This document shows positions 13,986 to 26,889 of a stretch of DNA of 64,000 bases, one piece after another. This DNA comes from Sitta carolinensis (Eukaryota; Chordata; Aves; Passeriformes; Sittidae), in assembly GCA_032173965.1 (NCBI GenBank), contig CM063298.1:9361501-9425500 (forward strand), written 5' to 3'. Numbering within the stretch: the stretch's first letter is position 1; every line of letters starts with the position of its first letter. The notes under the pieces were generated by a model. That model had not been told where the DNA came from, made no database searches, and was given only the letters and a program-made list of their open reading frames with translations. The position numbers were made by a program, and so were the translations under genes.

Positions 13986-16900
13986 ACACCATCATTACTT
14001 CAACAAGCCCATTCATTTAAGAGACAAAAGGAGCTACAGTAGGAATTCCTTTAACTACTGGGAAATTCCTATTGACACGAGTATGCCAAGCAGTGCTGTC
14101 AACAGCAGAGGTGCCCCAGGTGGCCTGAAACCATCAGAATTTTACACAAAACGGCTCTGAAGGCCAAAGGATAACACTTCATCATTTCCAATTTGCAGGA
14201 AATTGCTCCCATTTCAGTTACTGTGTAAAAATACATTCAAATTAGGGAGGGACTGTGCTTTAAATATGGTTCAAGCTAAAAGAATTAAAATGTGACATGA
14301 CACAGAGGCAATTACTGCAGTAAATGAAAGGGTCAGCTGTTCTGGGCTTTCTAAAAGGAGGAGGCAAACATCTAGAGGAGAAACACAAAATCCATAAAAA
14401 GTTTTCAACCCGTAATTTTGTATCAATGGACATAGATCTCTCAGACCAGAACACTGAGCCCTCTAGCACCATTTTTCTTTCAGCCCAGGGACAGAAGCAA
14501 GGCCACACAAAAGTGACTTTGTACCCTTTGGCTGGGCTGCAGCCCCCAGGACCTGCTCTGCGCTGACAGGAAATAGCCGCTGCCTCGAGCCTTCATCTAC
14601 CCACGTGAAACAGAGACCACAGACCAGCCTCTGTTCTCTCCTAATTGTCAACATCTGCTCTGCACAGCTATGAATAATTTTATGACACACAAAAAAAATC
14701 TCTCCTACTGACTCCAAAGGCTGTTGGGTTTGTGTTTTTCTTTTTTTTTTTTCTTTTTGAACGCGAAATTTGATGCTGAAGTTCGGCTTCTAGGTTAAGA
14801 TTTGCATTCTTCTGAAAGATGCCATTAAAATGGAATTCAGGGTAGGCAGGAAAAGCTGATGGTGCTGGTTATTCCTTTGTAAAGTCAGGTGGCCAAATAA
14901 ATGTTGGCAGTTGAGATAATACATTATTTTCAAGCACTGGAGAGAACTGGAGCAGCAGCCCACTGGTGGAGGTAGCTGTGATCCCTCTGACTGCTTGATT
15001 CATGCCAAGTACAACAATCCTCAACTCAGACATCTCGGCCCTAAATAAGTGAGGATGCAGATGTACCAATGGACACATTCAGCACCACCTGAGTTTCAGC
15101 TCAGGGAAGAAACACATTTGAGGACAGCTCAGCAGCACTGCCGCCTGACACCTCCTTTCCTGCTCTTTCAAGTGAGCCATCAGAGATTCTAAGACTGTCA
15201 AACATTTGAATGTAGCAGTTCCTAATTTATTTTCATCTCACAACCACAGATTTATTTATTTATAGTTAGAAGAGAGCCAGTATGAAAGGGATGGCTGAAA
15301 CTCCATGGCCACACTACAATTTTAGGTGGTCACTAGGTCTGGCTAAAAAGGGAGAGGAGAAAGGTAAAAAAGGAGATGCACATCAGCCTGTCTGCAGCCC
15401 TCAGCAGCAGCGAGACTCGTCATGAGCAGGAGCAGCAGAAGAATGGGAGGAGAAATAATTAAAGAGCAAATCACAAGGGCACTCAGTCCTTGCCAGTGTA
15501 ACTCTCAGACATTTTGCAGGGCTGGACATAATGTGATAAGGCTTTCTCAACTGGCTCCTGCACAAAGCAGAGGTTGACTGTTGGCTGCATATAGGACAAC
15601 ACTAGCAAAAAAAAAAAACCTTCCTCCTTCAGCTGAAATACTCAGGAAATGCACAGAAGGAACAGAACACTGAGAACATAAAGCTAAACATGTCTCTTTT
15701 AGTGTCTACACTATATCCAGGACCACAGCAATGATTCCCTTATCTCTCCTTCTGGCTTCTGTGATAACAGAGCTGAGCTTTCCCTGCAGTTTCCCAGCTG
15801 TAAGAGCTGTGACAGTTCATTTGCTTCTTGCTAACTTGGGGTCAGTATCACCTTGATGGCCTGGCAGTGCTCCAAGTGAAGTGTGTAAAAGTGTGTGAGC
15901 ACTGGGACAGTCTGGTTTCTCTCAGAAATGTTAAAACCCTTTTAAATGCAATTGCTGACCCAGTGACCAATTTACCTCCTTCCCCTGAGGCCTGACTGTG
16001 AGAGAGGATTTCATGAACACAGAACTGTCTCCTCCTGAATATTAAGATGACTAATCCTCTGCTACGTTCTTATGGGTGGTTACATTTCAATTTCTTCATT
16101 AAAAACTACTAAGCAATCTGCTCCTTGCAAAATGAATGGGCAATTAAGGTTGTGGTGAACTTCTGGTTCTTTTGTGAAGCATCAGGGAAAGACAAAATTA
16201 TATGGGGGAAGAGATGAAACCAAGAATGAAGTGAGAAAGTGAAAGCTGATGAGTGCTGTCACAGCCAGAACAACCAATTCCAAGAGTTGCAGTGGAAGAA
16301 CATGGCAAAAATGAGACATAAAACCAAAACACACTAAAGAAAATACAGAGTATAAGAGTACAGAGTGTAAGACCTGCCCATACAGTCCCAAAGTCTCAAA
16401 AATTACACAGTGTCAACCAGAAAAACAGCAGTCTGGAATGCATGCTCAAAATAAATTTCAATTGTCAGTGAAACTATTAGGTGATAATAAGCACAAACTT
16501 GGACCCTGTTTTATTAGCTTTTAAAACAGAACATGGCAAAGAGGCTTAAAACATGTACACTAGATAAGACAAAAATCAAACCAGAGGCAGAAGCATTTGT
16601 ATAATATGTGCAGTCTGATGCTACAAAAATCAAAAATGCCCAAAAAACAACAAAAAAAAAAAAAAAAAGGGGGAAAAAAGGAAAAGAAAGCAAGCTTAAC
16701 AAGCTGCATTATTGACAGTACACTTATTTTGTCTTTTGTGGCTAGACTAATTCTCCAAATTTATAGAGATTAAAACATTGTTTTAAGTACAAGTTTCAAC
16801 CATTCACTAGACAGCAAGCAGTTTCCACAATTTGTCTTTTCTCCTTCATAAAATAATTACAATCCTGAGATTCATACATTCATGATTATATTTATTTCAT

Positions 16901-17517
16901 CCTGACATAATTACAGTATAGGTATGCAAAGAATTATCCAAAATAAATACAGGCCTCTTGGCATTCTCTGGAATTATACACGTGGAAATAATAATTCCTT
17001 TTACTATACAAGCTTTCTGAACACCTATCTTTTATGTTGGCAGGCATGATTCAGATCCACACCAGTAAACTCAACACCATAACTGAATGCTACCAAAGCA
17101 GTCTAATAAAAAGGAGTCTAGTAACATCTGCTTTTTCTGTTTCAGCAGCTCTGAAGAAATCAAAGCAGCAGTTTGCAGCAACTCCTAAGTCCTCCTACTC
17201 TGCTTACCAGCAGCATTTGCTTCTATATATTCTCTGTATTCTTTGCATGTGTATTTGTGGCTCTGTAGCCTTTATTTTGTAGGTAGCCCCAATGCTTTTC
17301 CCTACCCTGATAGGCAGAAACACAAAATACATTCCAGAGCTCCAGGCTGGGGGTGCAAGGCCCCTTTCCCATCTTGGCTCTCTGGGAGCCAAGGCTGAAA
17401 GCAGCTCTTGGAGACACATTCTCATAAAGAGAGTTCAGCTCCTATCTAAAGGGAGGAGGATTCAGAAAAGCATTGAACTGGAGTTACCTCACCACTTGTG
17501 GCTCTAAGTGGGAATTT

Positions 17518-17598
17518 CACAGAATTCACAGAATCACCAGGTTGGAAGAGACCTTCAAGATCATTGAGCCCAACCCCTGCCCTAACAGCTCAACTAGA
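17518..17598 (-). mobile_element. CR1 LINE 3' end fragment, antisense
   Basis: CACAGAATCACCAGGTTGGA, then AGAGACCTTCAAGATCATTG and CCCAACCCCTGCCCTAACA, are a clear reverse-orientation CR1 tail. The element ends abruptly at about 17598. Confidence 0.88.
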
Positions 17599-20500
17599 AT
17601 TTCTGGCAGTCATGCTCATTTGCTGAACTTATAAACTATTCACCCTGTGCAGGGGTGGGCATTTTCCATATCTGCCCCTCAGAGAGCTCCAGAAAAGACC
17701 AGCCTTTATTGCACCTCCTACACTGGCACTGTCTCCAAAGTGTGCTGTTCCATTTTCGAGCCTCTCTAAGGCACCAGTGGACCTGGATGTGCTTCTCACT
17801 TCAGGATGATGAAACTGCCAGAAGTGCCACACAAATATCCATTCTTTATGAAAAAGGGCATGCTGCTCACAGTGATCCAACCTAACACACTGAAAAGCTC
17901 ACTGGAATATTTTTACACAATTTCAGCTCAAGAACTTCTAATTGCAGTCTGGCCAAGACTGTAAAAACAGAATAAAAATCCCATGTCCCAGTTTGTCACA
18001 CTTGTACTAAGGAAAAAAATACATAAAAACTGAATTACTCATTAACTCTGGATTCTTATACTCCAAAGCTGCTGGATTGGACAATGAATCTGACATTTTT
18101 ACAACACAGAAAGGAAAAATATAAATTCAAACAGAGCAGTATAACATATATTGTTAATACTTGTGAGAGGATATGGTGAATGTAAATATTTTAAAATTCA
18201 GCTTCCTTAAGTAGTTCAAAAAAAAAATCAGAAAAGCAACAGCTACCGTGGAGACAAATGTCAAACATGGTAGGGTGAAGTCAGCACAAAAAAGTATTAA
18301 GGAATAAAATCTTGAGTGTGACAGATCAAATAGAATGTGCTTAACTCATGCTCATACACAATTTTTTAAAACAGTGACAAACTGCTCAGTGCGCCGTTGC
18401 AAGAGACAAAGAAATGTTTTTCCCTATGTATAAGGCTACAAGAGGGATTTATCTGTATTGCAGATAAAATATGTTTGAAATCCATAATTTTTATTACAGT
18501 AGAAGCTGCAGTAAAATATTTCCCTTCTTTTTGGGATCAGCACTTTGGTTTTCAAATTCGAAGAAAGCAAATTACAGAAGCAAAGGGTGCATCAGCTCTG
18601 TGCTCTCACATAGGGACAACCAACTGAAAAATAAACATCACTGAGTTGGAAATGTCTGTTTGGAGTGGGCTTTTTGTTTTGAAAGGAAAAAAAAAAGTTA
18701 GGGCTGCTTCAATATCTCATCTATTACTTTCAAATAAAGACTGGATTTTGTCCCTCAAAAAGAGGCAAAAGTATAATTCCTTAATCTATAAAAGGCAATG
18801 ATACTGAAGCTCAAAGTGAAGCTTAAGGGCTGTTTATTTGGAAGTCAGCACAAGCACATCAACAGGATAAATATGGCAGATCAAACAAGAGTTAAGTGGA
18901 GCACTCAGAAACTGGAAGTTATTAGTTAGTTCCATCCATGTCCTTAACTGCAGCTCTAAATTAACAAATAGGTCTTCCATTGATTTTAACATCTTGCCCT
19001 ACTTTTCAAATAAGTTTTCATGAGTATTGAGGAGACATAAATGGCAATAATAACTTGGAAAGCCAACTATGCATTTCTGAAAATTCAGTCCTGGACATTT
19101 TTCTTTTCCACTTGGCATTACCCGTCAATCTTCTACATCAAATGTCTCCAAAAATGGCATTTAGGATGCAAATCTGTTGCATTCCTTATTGGTATCATTA
19201 ATTACTAAAAATACAAGAAAATATCATCTGCTGGAACAAATTAGAGCTCACAGAGAAATAGCTGTTTTCTACCAGTTTCATTTCTATGTCCATCAAAGTC
19301 ATATCAGGCTTTTTCTGCCATACAAGAATCCGTCATGCTGTAATGCTGCATTCATCAAGAACATTTTGGAATAAAGTCAAACTTATTGTAATCACAAGCC
19401 TCTTTTATACTATATTACAATATTTCTGTTCCATTTTAACATTACCAAGTATTATGAGCCACATTCCAGCCTTGTTTAATCATGCAAATTGTCAAGCAAG
19501 ATATGAAGAGGAAAAATACAAGTTATTTAGCACTCCTTCCCCTATGGGACACCTTTAAACTCATGCAAAACTGCACATACACAAAGCACAAGCTGTATAC
19601 ATTTCTGAATTCTAGCAAACCTGTTTCTAAGTTCAAAATATGTGACCCTGAGCTGCCTTTTCATAAAGCCTCACTGGAAGTTCTAATTGTGCTTTGAGTT
19701 CACAGATGTGGCTAAGCCACTTCTCATTAAACTTTCTAGAATTCCATGAACCCTTTGACATGCATTTTCACATGTAAATATAAACACTGTCAAGCTTGTG
19801 AAACTTTGGTTCATTCTCCTCCAGAGGAGAACAAGGATCAACCAACCACAAAAGGAAGCAGCCAGTTGGGTTTTTTTTTCATATGGTACAGGCTCAATCC
19901 CATACAAACTGCTGGGATCTGCTGCAATAAATAACCAGTAACTTTGGCTGTTTCACTCAGCAGAAAAACATCAGAACTTCACTATTAATGCCACATTTTT
20001 AGATAATATGGGTCAAGGATGAGAAAACAGTGATCAAAAAAAAAAAAAATCCCAAGGAAGTGTTGAGTATCATTCTATTGAAAGACAACAAACACAAGTG
20101 AGCCATTAATAGTGGCAAAGATGGGGGAGAGGAGGGGAGGGTGAAAGGGATTTCAATCAGCCTTTTCATGTTTTATTCATTCTTAAGTAAGAAAGCCTTT
20201 CCCTCTGGCCAGTTTTTGCCTTTACTAACATAACCAGACAACAGGCATGGCATACATCCACTGTCAGATTGCTGCCTTGATTATTATTTCAGTTGTGACA
20301 CATGGACAGCCAACCCAAACACCAATAAAGTGGAATTTTCTGTCTGCAGGTAGACAAAACAGCTGCTGCAAGCCAGAGATATTCAATCCCTGGCCCACGT
20401 GGAAAATTCATCCTACTTGCAACCTACTACCAGCTTTTGACCACTGAGAAGTTCCCTATTGAGCCACATGATGAAAATGGAATATTGAGTGCACTGAATT

Positions 20501-21499
20501 TATGGAAAAGGTCCAGTCATGCTGCCAGGAACTTCTTGCCTTTAAAATAAGCTACACACTCTGCCTCCACCACAATGCTGGGACTGTTTCCAAATTCAGC
20601 ATCTGTAGTAAATGCTGATTTGTAGCACGACTGTTTATCAAATATTAATTAAACTCTAACATAGGAACACTTAGCAAGTAGAAAAGCCCAGCTTTTAAAG
20701 CAGTCGGTGAAATGTAACAGGCATCTTTTAGAGCACAGAGAGGTGTGTGCTGTGAAACGTTAATGATTGCTCCTCTGTCAGGTGGTTGGCAGAGATCGTT
20801 GCTAAGAACTACAACTCACCCGTGACAATTTCCAGCTTTATCCAACACCAAGAGCTCCAAGATAACCTGCAAAGTCCAGCAGACAGAGTCACCCAGAATC
20901 ACTGTGCCTTTTTCAGTCAGTTATTTATCTACATTAGGACAATCCAGCCTTATCAGCCCTTCCTTTTGGCAGGAGCCTCCTCTTGAGCCACCCTAAGTTT
21001 GCTGCCTGCTTCCTAAATTTCCACCCCGTGAAGGGGTGAAAATGTCTTGTCCCCGAGGAGGAAAATACAGTAGGTCAGCAGGCTGAACAGAATATTTCAC
21101 AGGCAGAGAGACTAAACGAACCTAAAGCAGTGATTTAACAGATGTGGACACGAACTCAGCTCTTTTACTTACAGTCAGCACCAGCCCTTAAAAATGACTT
21201 GCATAAATATTTGTGCAATTAATCCAACCCTAAAACCATTCAGAACTTTTCATTTACAGAGCCCAGTAAACATTTCCAGTGTAAAAGACGGGCTGCACAA
21301 TCAAACCTCAGTGACATTTACAAGCACAATGTGGACTCGGATATCCCATCAGATTAGTTTTAATCTGCATTTTTTCCACTCACTTCAACATCAAAACAGC
21401 CAGTTCTCTTAATTTGTTTGCTCATTTTCTTCCTGTACCTGTCACTGTGATCTGCACTTACTGAACAGTTACAATTACCCTTTTTTATTTGTTTTTTTT

Positions 21500-22210
21500 T
21501 TACTCTTGGCCAGAAAGAGCAAGTCTTACAGAATATATGCTTTTAAGGTTTATATCAGTATACACATAAAACTGTGGTTTGATCACCTGTCTTTTATGCA
21601 GAAGATAACATTGAAGAAGCAAACATTGATCTTTTAAAAAGTAGAGCTTGTCATTATCATGCTCTCTTTGTACTCTCTCACTCCCACCACACTCTCTGGG
21701 GTATATATTCTGAAATTTCACGCATACCATAAAGTATCTTTGGAATGTTACAGTATAATTGTTTAGAGAAACATTTAATGGATGAGTAAGCATCAAGAGG
21801 CCAGGGATAAGGGAAAAGTTAAAATGCTGGCAGCATTTTGTATTGAAAGATCTTCTCAGCATGAGGACTGGCGATGGACATTTGATCCAAAAATCTGGTA
21901 TTGACTCAAGGAGTTGAAACCCAGCAGCCAGCACAGAGGGGTTTGAAGGCACCTCCCAAAACATCTGCCACCAACCACAGCTCCCAAACCTGGCTTGGGG
22001 CACTGCCCAGCAGAGCAATCCAGTGCCACAGAACAGGATTTGGGCAATAACAGAAAGGGATGACATGATCTGGACAATTGGCTCTTCATTTTCAAATTGG
22101 TCACCCAATTTCCAGCACAGAAAATCTGCACGTGCATGGTGTGGAAATGCAGCAGAAGTGACTGGGAAGAGCTGGGCACAGATTACAGACAGCTGAAAAA
22201 AGCTAAACAT
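21500..22210 (-). other. Long unexplained open frame (236 codons)
   Basis: I do not recognise a gene here. An ATG-to-stop frame of 236 codons stands in AT-rich intron DNA, where most chance frames are under 100 codons. The predicted product has a hydrophobic N-terminal third, many Cys, Phe and Trp residues, and no motif of a known family. A second frame of the same strand is also open over 107 codons, which points to low local stop density rather than selection. There is no recognisable repeat, splice signal pair or promoter around it. It is most likely chance, or a relic of an unidentified element. Confidence 0.2.
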
Positions 22211-24194
22211 GCTTTCACTACAGGAATCTGCTGCACACAGTATGCTGTAAATTAAAGCAAATTTTCCTGAATTCCCTGAAGGACTGCTCCTCTTGGAGAC
22301 TCTACAAATCCATTAGCACAGGTCCATCATTATAATGTTTTAGGGGTTATGTACTGAAGAGAATTTTAAAAAAAACACACATAAAATAAAGCATGTGATA
22401 TATCAGGGTAGATGAGTGGGACCTTAGATAATTGATTCATACCCTGAATTATTAGAGTACAGCTGACATGGCTTTTACTCCCAATTCCTCCTCTGCCCCA
22501 TACTGTTTTAAGTAAGAAAAAGCAAAATAATTAGCCCTCTACCTGAATTTCTCCTCAGAAGATGACAAAAGCAGAAGTGCCATGTGCTCACAGAAATCCA
22601 GCAGCTCTTTCAGCTCCCAAGCTGGAAAAGCCAAGGTACCCCAGGCTTGCGTCCCAGCTGAAGCTTGTCTGATAACTGGGCTCCTAAACTCTCCCTCCAA
22701 GGGGATTCTGTGATGCTTGACAACAAATGAGTTGCAGCTGGGCCAGCACAATTTCTCCAAAACTTCAGACACTCCCAGAGTTCTCCTGTCTTTGAGGAAC
22801 TTCTGTTTCTGCATTAAACTTGGTGGGGAACAGGTAGCACGTTCAAAAATAATGAGGAACCCATAAACAGTGTAAATCTATAAAGCTCATCTTGTTAAAC
22901 TCATTCCAAACCCAATGTATGATCCAGAACTGCTAATCTACCTGTAAATTGTGTGACTCTAAATTACATGCAAAAATAATGCATTTATTAAGGCTTTAAG
23001 AGGTATTTGTAGCATGTAAGATTGCAAGGGGCTTCCCAGGTCATCATATTTGCATACTACTGTTGGAAACACAATATTAAATAAACACATTGATTCCCAT
23101 CTTTTTTAAAATGAAGGTGTGGTTTGGGGTTGTTTTGCATGATCTCAAAATCAGGATATCTGTTTTAATTTTCCACTTAATTCATCAAAGATCCAGTGGC
23201 CATTTAGACAAAACACTTCAGCTTGTGTAGGACAAGCTTTTACATCCTCAAGCTTTTCTTTCTCTTCACCAGCAGTGATCCAGATGCTGTCATCAGATAC
23301 ATACACTGGTTTAAATCAGTATTTTTTCTAATGCTACACTCACAGGCAAATCCAAATATTCCTTGGGTAACTTTTTCTGTAATTACTTTCCCTTGGTGAA
23401 TTACAGGGAGCTGTAATACCACTGGTGATTTTAAACAAGGTCTATAGATTACTCCTTGTGTCACAATGACCATAGCAGGGCTTGTTAGAGTTTTTTGGAG
23501 TTGGGGGAACACAAGAGAGTTTATAATGAAGTCTAACAAATAAGGATACGTTAATCTTCTCAACCACTTAAATCCAGGGAAATCAAAACCAAATGTCTTT
23601 CTAGCACAGCATCCCAAAACCCAAGCCCAAATACTTGGATCTTAAAGCCTGCTGGGACGTTTTCTGCAAACCATCCATTAGATTTCTTATATTCTGTACA
23701 ACATTCCTCCACAAGCTGGATTGATTTCTTCCACAGCTTAACTTGTTTTTGCCAAAGTCTCTTTTAGTCTCTATTTTAGTTCAGCATTGGCCTCCTGCCT
23801 AATGAAACAACCATTCCTTATGCCAAAACTGTCATCTTCAGTTGCACAAGATGCATCTCACTTACAAACAATGTATAATGAGCCTGATGTTTAATGCCTG
23901 AAGAACTGCTGTTTTAAAATGATCCTAAGCAAAACTTAAACAGATACAGGAGTGGTCAGTACCTTGGGTGGGAGAAGAATTATTCTCAAGAAAGATTTCT
24001 TTTTTTCCCCCTCTTGTATTCTAATCCACTTTTTGAAAAGAAAGCCATAATTTTAGGACATGAAAGCATATGTAGCAAACACAGGCAGCAGTGAGACATG
24101 TAGGGCTCACTGCAAACCTGAAAGCTTCATTCTCACTTGTGTGAGGTCACTGCTCTGTAATGATCACATGCACCACAACCTTGGCTTCTCTTGA

Positions 24195-24240
24195 ACAAAC
24201 TATGTTTAAATATGAACTGTACAAACTATGTTTAAGTATA
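24195..24240. repeat. 26-bp tandem duplication
   Basis: ACAAACTATGTTTAAATATG is followed 26 bases later by ACAAACTATGTTTAAGTAT. The two nearly exact copies lie 120 bases downstream of exon 6. Confidence 0.9.
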
Positions 24241-24360
24241 TTATTAAATCTGATAACCATAATAAATTATCAAGTATTGCTTATGACTGAAAAAAATCCA
24301 TCCAAATAAATCTCTTCCTCTATATTCCTGTTGTAATTTCAGACCAGCTGGAAGAGATAC

Positions 24361-24456
24361 CTGTGTGAGAAGCTGCTCCTGGGTTAGGTTGTTGATCCAG
24401 CGAGTGTATCGTTCAGTAGAGTCCAGTGGCTCTCTTCTGACTTGGCAACCAATAAT
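24361..24456 (-). CDS. B3GNTL1: B3GNTL1 exon 6, last exon found in the window
   Basis: This exon of 96 bases (32 codons) is in phase 0 at both ends, with acceptor TTTTGCTTCAG|ATTAT and donor ACACAG|GTATCT. The peptide starts [20 protein letters not shown] and continues [12 protein letters not shown]. It is very close to the human segment with [20 protein letters not shown] and EQLLTQ. An open frame runs on past the donor, but similarity stops exactly at Gln before GTATCT, which fixes the boundary. The next conserved block would contain a Pro-Thr-Trp-Phe motif and then the acceptor-side Glu-Asp of a Pro-Glu-Asp-Leu motif. Neither is visible between 1 and 24360, so the coding sequence here is partial. 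Confidence 0.95.
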
Positions 24457-26866
24457 CTGAAGCAAAATGACATAAATCCCCTTGGTTAAACTGCTGTACA
24501 CCCACGTGGCAACAAAGCAATATCACAAAATAAACAGTCAAAACATGGCAACTCCAAGAATTATCTATTCAGTCCTCAGTAGCCCCCTTCTATGTTCACA
24601 AGATAATAGGGCACAGTTGCTCTGTTCAAATGTTAAATATTTACAGACATTAAACATCTCAAGAAAACACTGAGGAGTATCTTTCCAATAACCTCATCCT
24701 TGTGAATATTTGAACCATTTTGGTGGAAATTTTCAAAGGAAATTTGCCATAGGCAGACATCTAGAATGCAAAATTTCAACCAAAAATCACTTCAGCAAAT
24801 GAAAACTGGAACTTGAGTAATACCAGACAATCCTGCCAACAGTCCCATAACACCCCCCATTACTTTTAATTAATATAAAATAAGCAAAATCCCCTGCATA
24901 TTCTGATTTGTTTTGTTCCTGGCAGAACAATGTAGACACCTCATTTTGATTTGGTCACTGAAGCTCTGTACACCCATTTGAGCAATATCTCCTTATCTAA
25001 TGCTGTTCTGTAGCTGTACAGGTTAAATGTGAATTTTAACATTATTATGCCAGTAGGTGTTCAGAAATAGCTTACAATATGTACCAGAGAATATCAGCAG
25101 GATTACATATTACCTGTAATATGATATGTAATAGTAATATGTGACTGTAGTATGCACAGGCACATATTAATGCAATTTCATAGAAACACTAAACTTTACA
25201 AATCTGTGAATAGACCAGGAAAAAGGTGAGGAGAACCCCAGGAGTGTGACTGGACAGAACTCTGCTGTTTGCTCCTCCTGAAGTCTGCAGTCTATACAAA
25301 ACCTTCAGGGCACCACAGGACTTAATTATTTATGCAAATTGTAAGCTGATACTGTTTTACACCAACTCCTGCACTCCCACCACACTGTACCTCCCCATTT
25401 CTCCTGATTTTGATGGTGCTTCCCACTGAGGGTGTGTTTGTCCACTGAGAATTAACACCACGGGGTTTTAGTGTTTCTGAACACTAATTTTCAATAATCA
25501 AGCTCTGTTCAAGAACAGGTGGGAAACTCCCTTGGTTTATTTTCCACCCTAAGCATTCATAAATCTTCCAGTTTAAGTGTGCAGAGCTTTAACCCACAGA
25601 GAGAAGGGAGCAGGCAGGCCAGAGCTCTGCCTGTGCAGTTGTGAATACTTTTGATGTGAAGATCTTGCTGGGGGACTGCTGGCAATGGAACATCACAATT
25701 TAGAGTATGATTAAATACAATCAAAATAACAAGCATGGAGAAAAAAGAAAAATGGTATTTGCTTATCCCAAAAGAATAAACTGGAATGACTCTGAGCTAG
25801 GAAATGTTTCCTCAGTGACAACAACAAGTTACTGTGGAAAACTTCAATCCTCATCCTAACTTTACCCTCATATTACAGCTAAGTAATACTAAGATATTTC
25901 CAGAAGGTTGACCTAAAATTCTTTTAAACTGAGTATCAGTTAGAAGAGTTCACAGGGATGCTTTTGCAGCACACCACAGAGACAAAAAGCTGAAAAAGTC
26001 ATGTCAGTTGTACGTCCATCCTGTGCTGCAAGGATGATTTCCATTTAAAAGTAGAACTACTTTCTAATATTCATTAATTGAGCCCTCATTAGCCTTCTCT
26101 GGCATATCCTAGGTTTTTCTAACTTACAAAGACACTTTACAAAACTCTGCATAAAAGGGAAAAGGGAAAAATTACCTTTATTTTATCTCTCAAGCTATTC
26201 TATAACAGCACAAAATGGAAACTTAGTTTCTTTATTGAAAGAGACACAGTGAAGCTGAACAGAATACAAAGAGCTTTCAAAAGGTGAGAGATTAAAAAGG
26301 AGAATTTCAAATTTGTTCTTCTGAAAACCTGGGTTTCAATTACAGCCAAGTAGGAAATGCAGTCATCTCTCTCCTGGCAGCTTGAAATTTAAATTAGAAG
26401 CAGAGGACAGAGCTCCACATTTTTATATTAATTTCTGAGCAGACTGATAATTTCATAAATGCTGTTGGTAACTTAAGCAAACTAAAGTAAATGTTGAATC
26501 CAGGTGCAGAGCTAAAGGACTGCAATTCCCTGAAGCCCAAAGAACAACTGGTTCAAATCCTCATACTTGAAGAGAAAACTGAGCAGGTTTGATCAATTAT
26601 CTGGACATACACAAGGAGAGGTGAAGGCAGACAGAAGAAGTGCTATTTAAATTGGATCCTGACAGCTCTTTTCTGGATTATACATCACTCTTTGTAATTT
26701 CTACAGTTTGACTTCAAGTCTGAGCCAAAATTCCCTCCTTCTTCCATCTCACCACACAGATAATTCCATTGCATGCTCCAGTTTACTTCTCTCAATTTTG
26801 GCTATAACACTGGCTCTGTACTGACAGTATTGTAGCTCTTAAACTGTTCTGAGCCTTTTGGAATTG

Positions 26867-26889
26867 AAAAAAAAAAAAAAAAAAAAAAA
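26867..26889. repeat. A23 homopolymer
   Basis: An uninterrupted A run in intron 5, followed by GGAAAAAATC. Confidence 0.95.

Larger units (their letters stand above)
1..24360 (-). other. B3GNTL1: B3GNTL1 intron 6, 5' part (at least 24 kb)
   Basis: Everything left of exon 6 appears to be non-coding. I searched the minus strand for the conserved downstream blocks (PTWFCS, GPFxEGG, GVPEDLLFFYEHL, LYRYHP, DVDENKI) and found none. The region holds CR1 ends (564-694, 8681-8745, 13881-13985, 17518-17598), A/T homopolymers, a short ATA tract (8902-8918), a GT tract (9887-9902), a 26-bp duplication (24195-24240) and one long unexplained open frame (21500-22210). If later exons exist here in a diverged form I have missed them. 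Confidence 0.7.
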
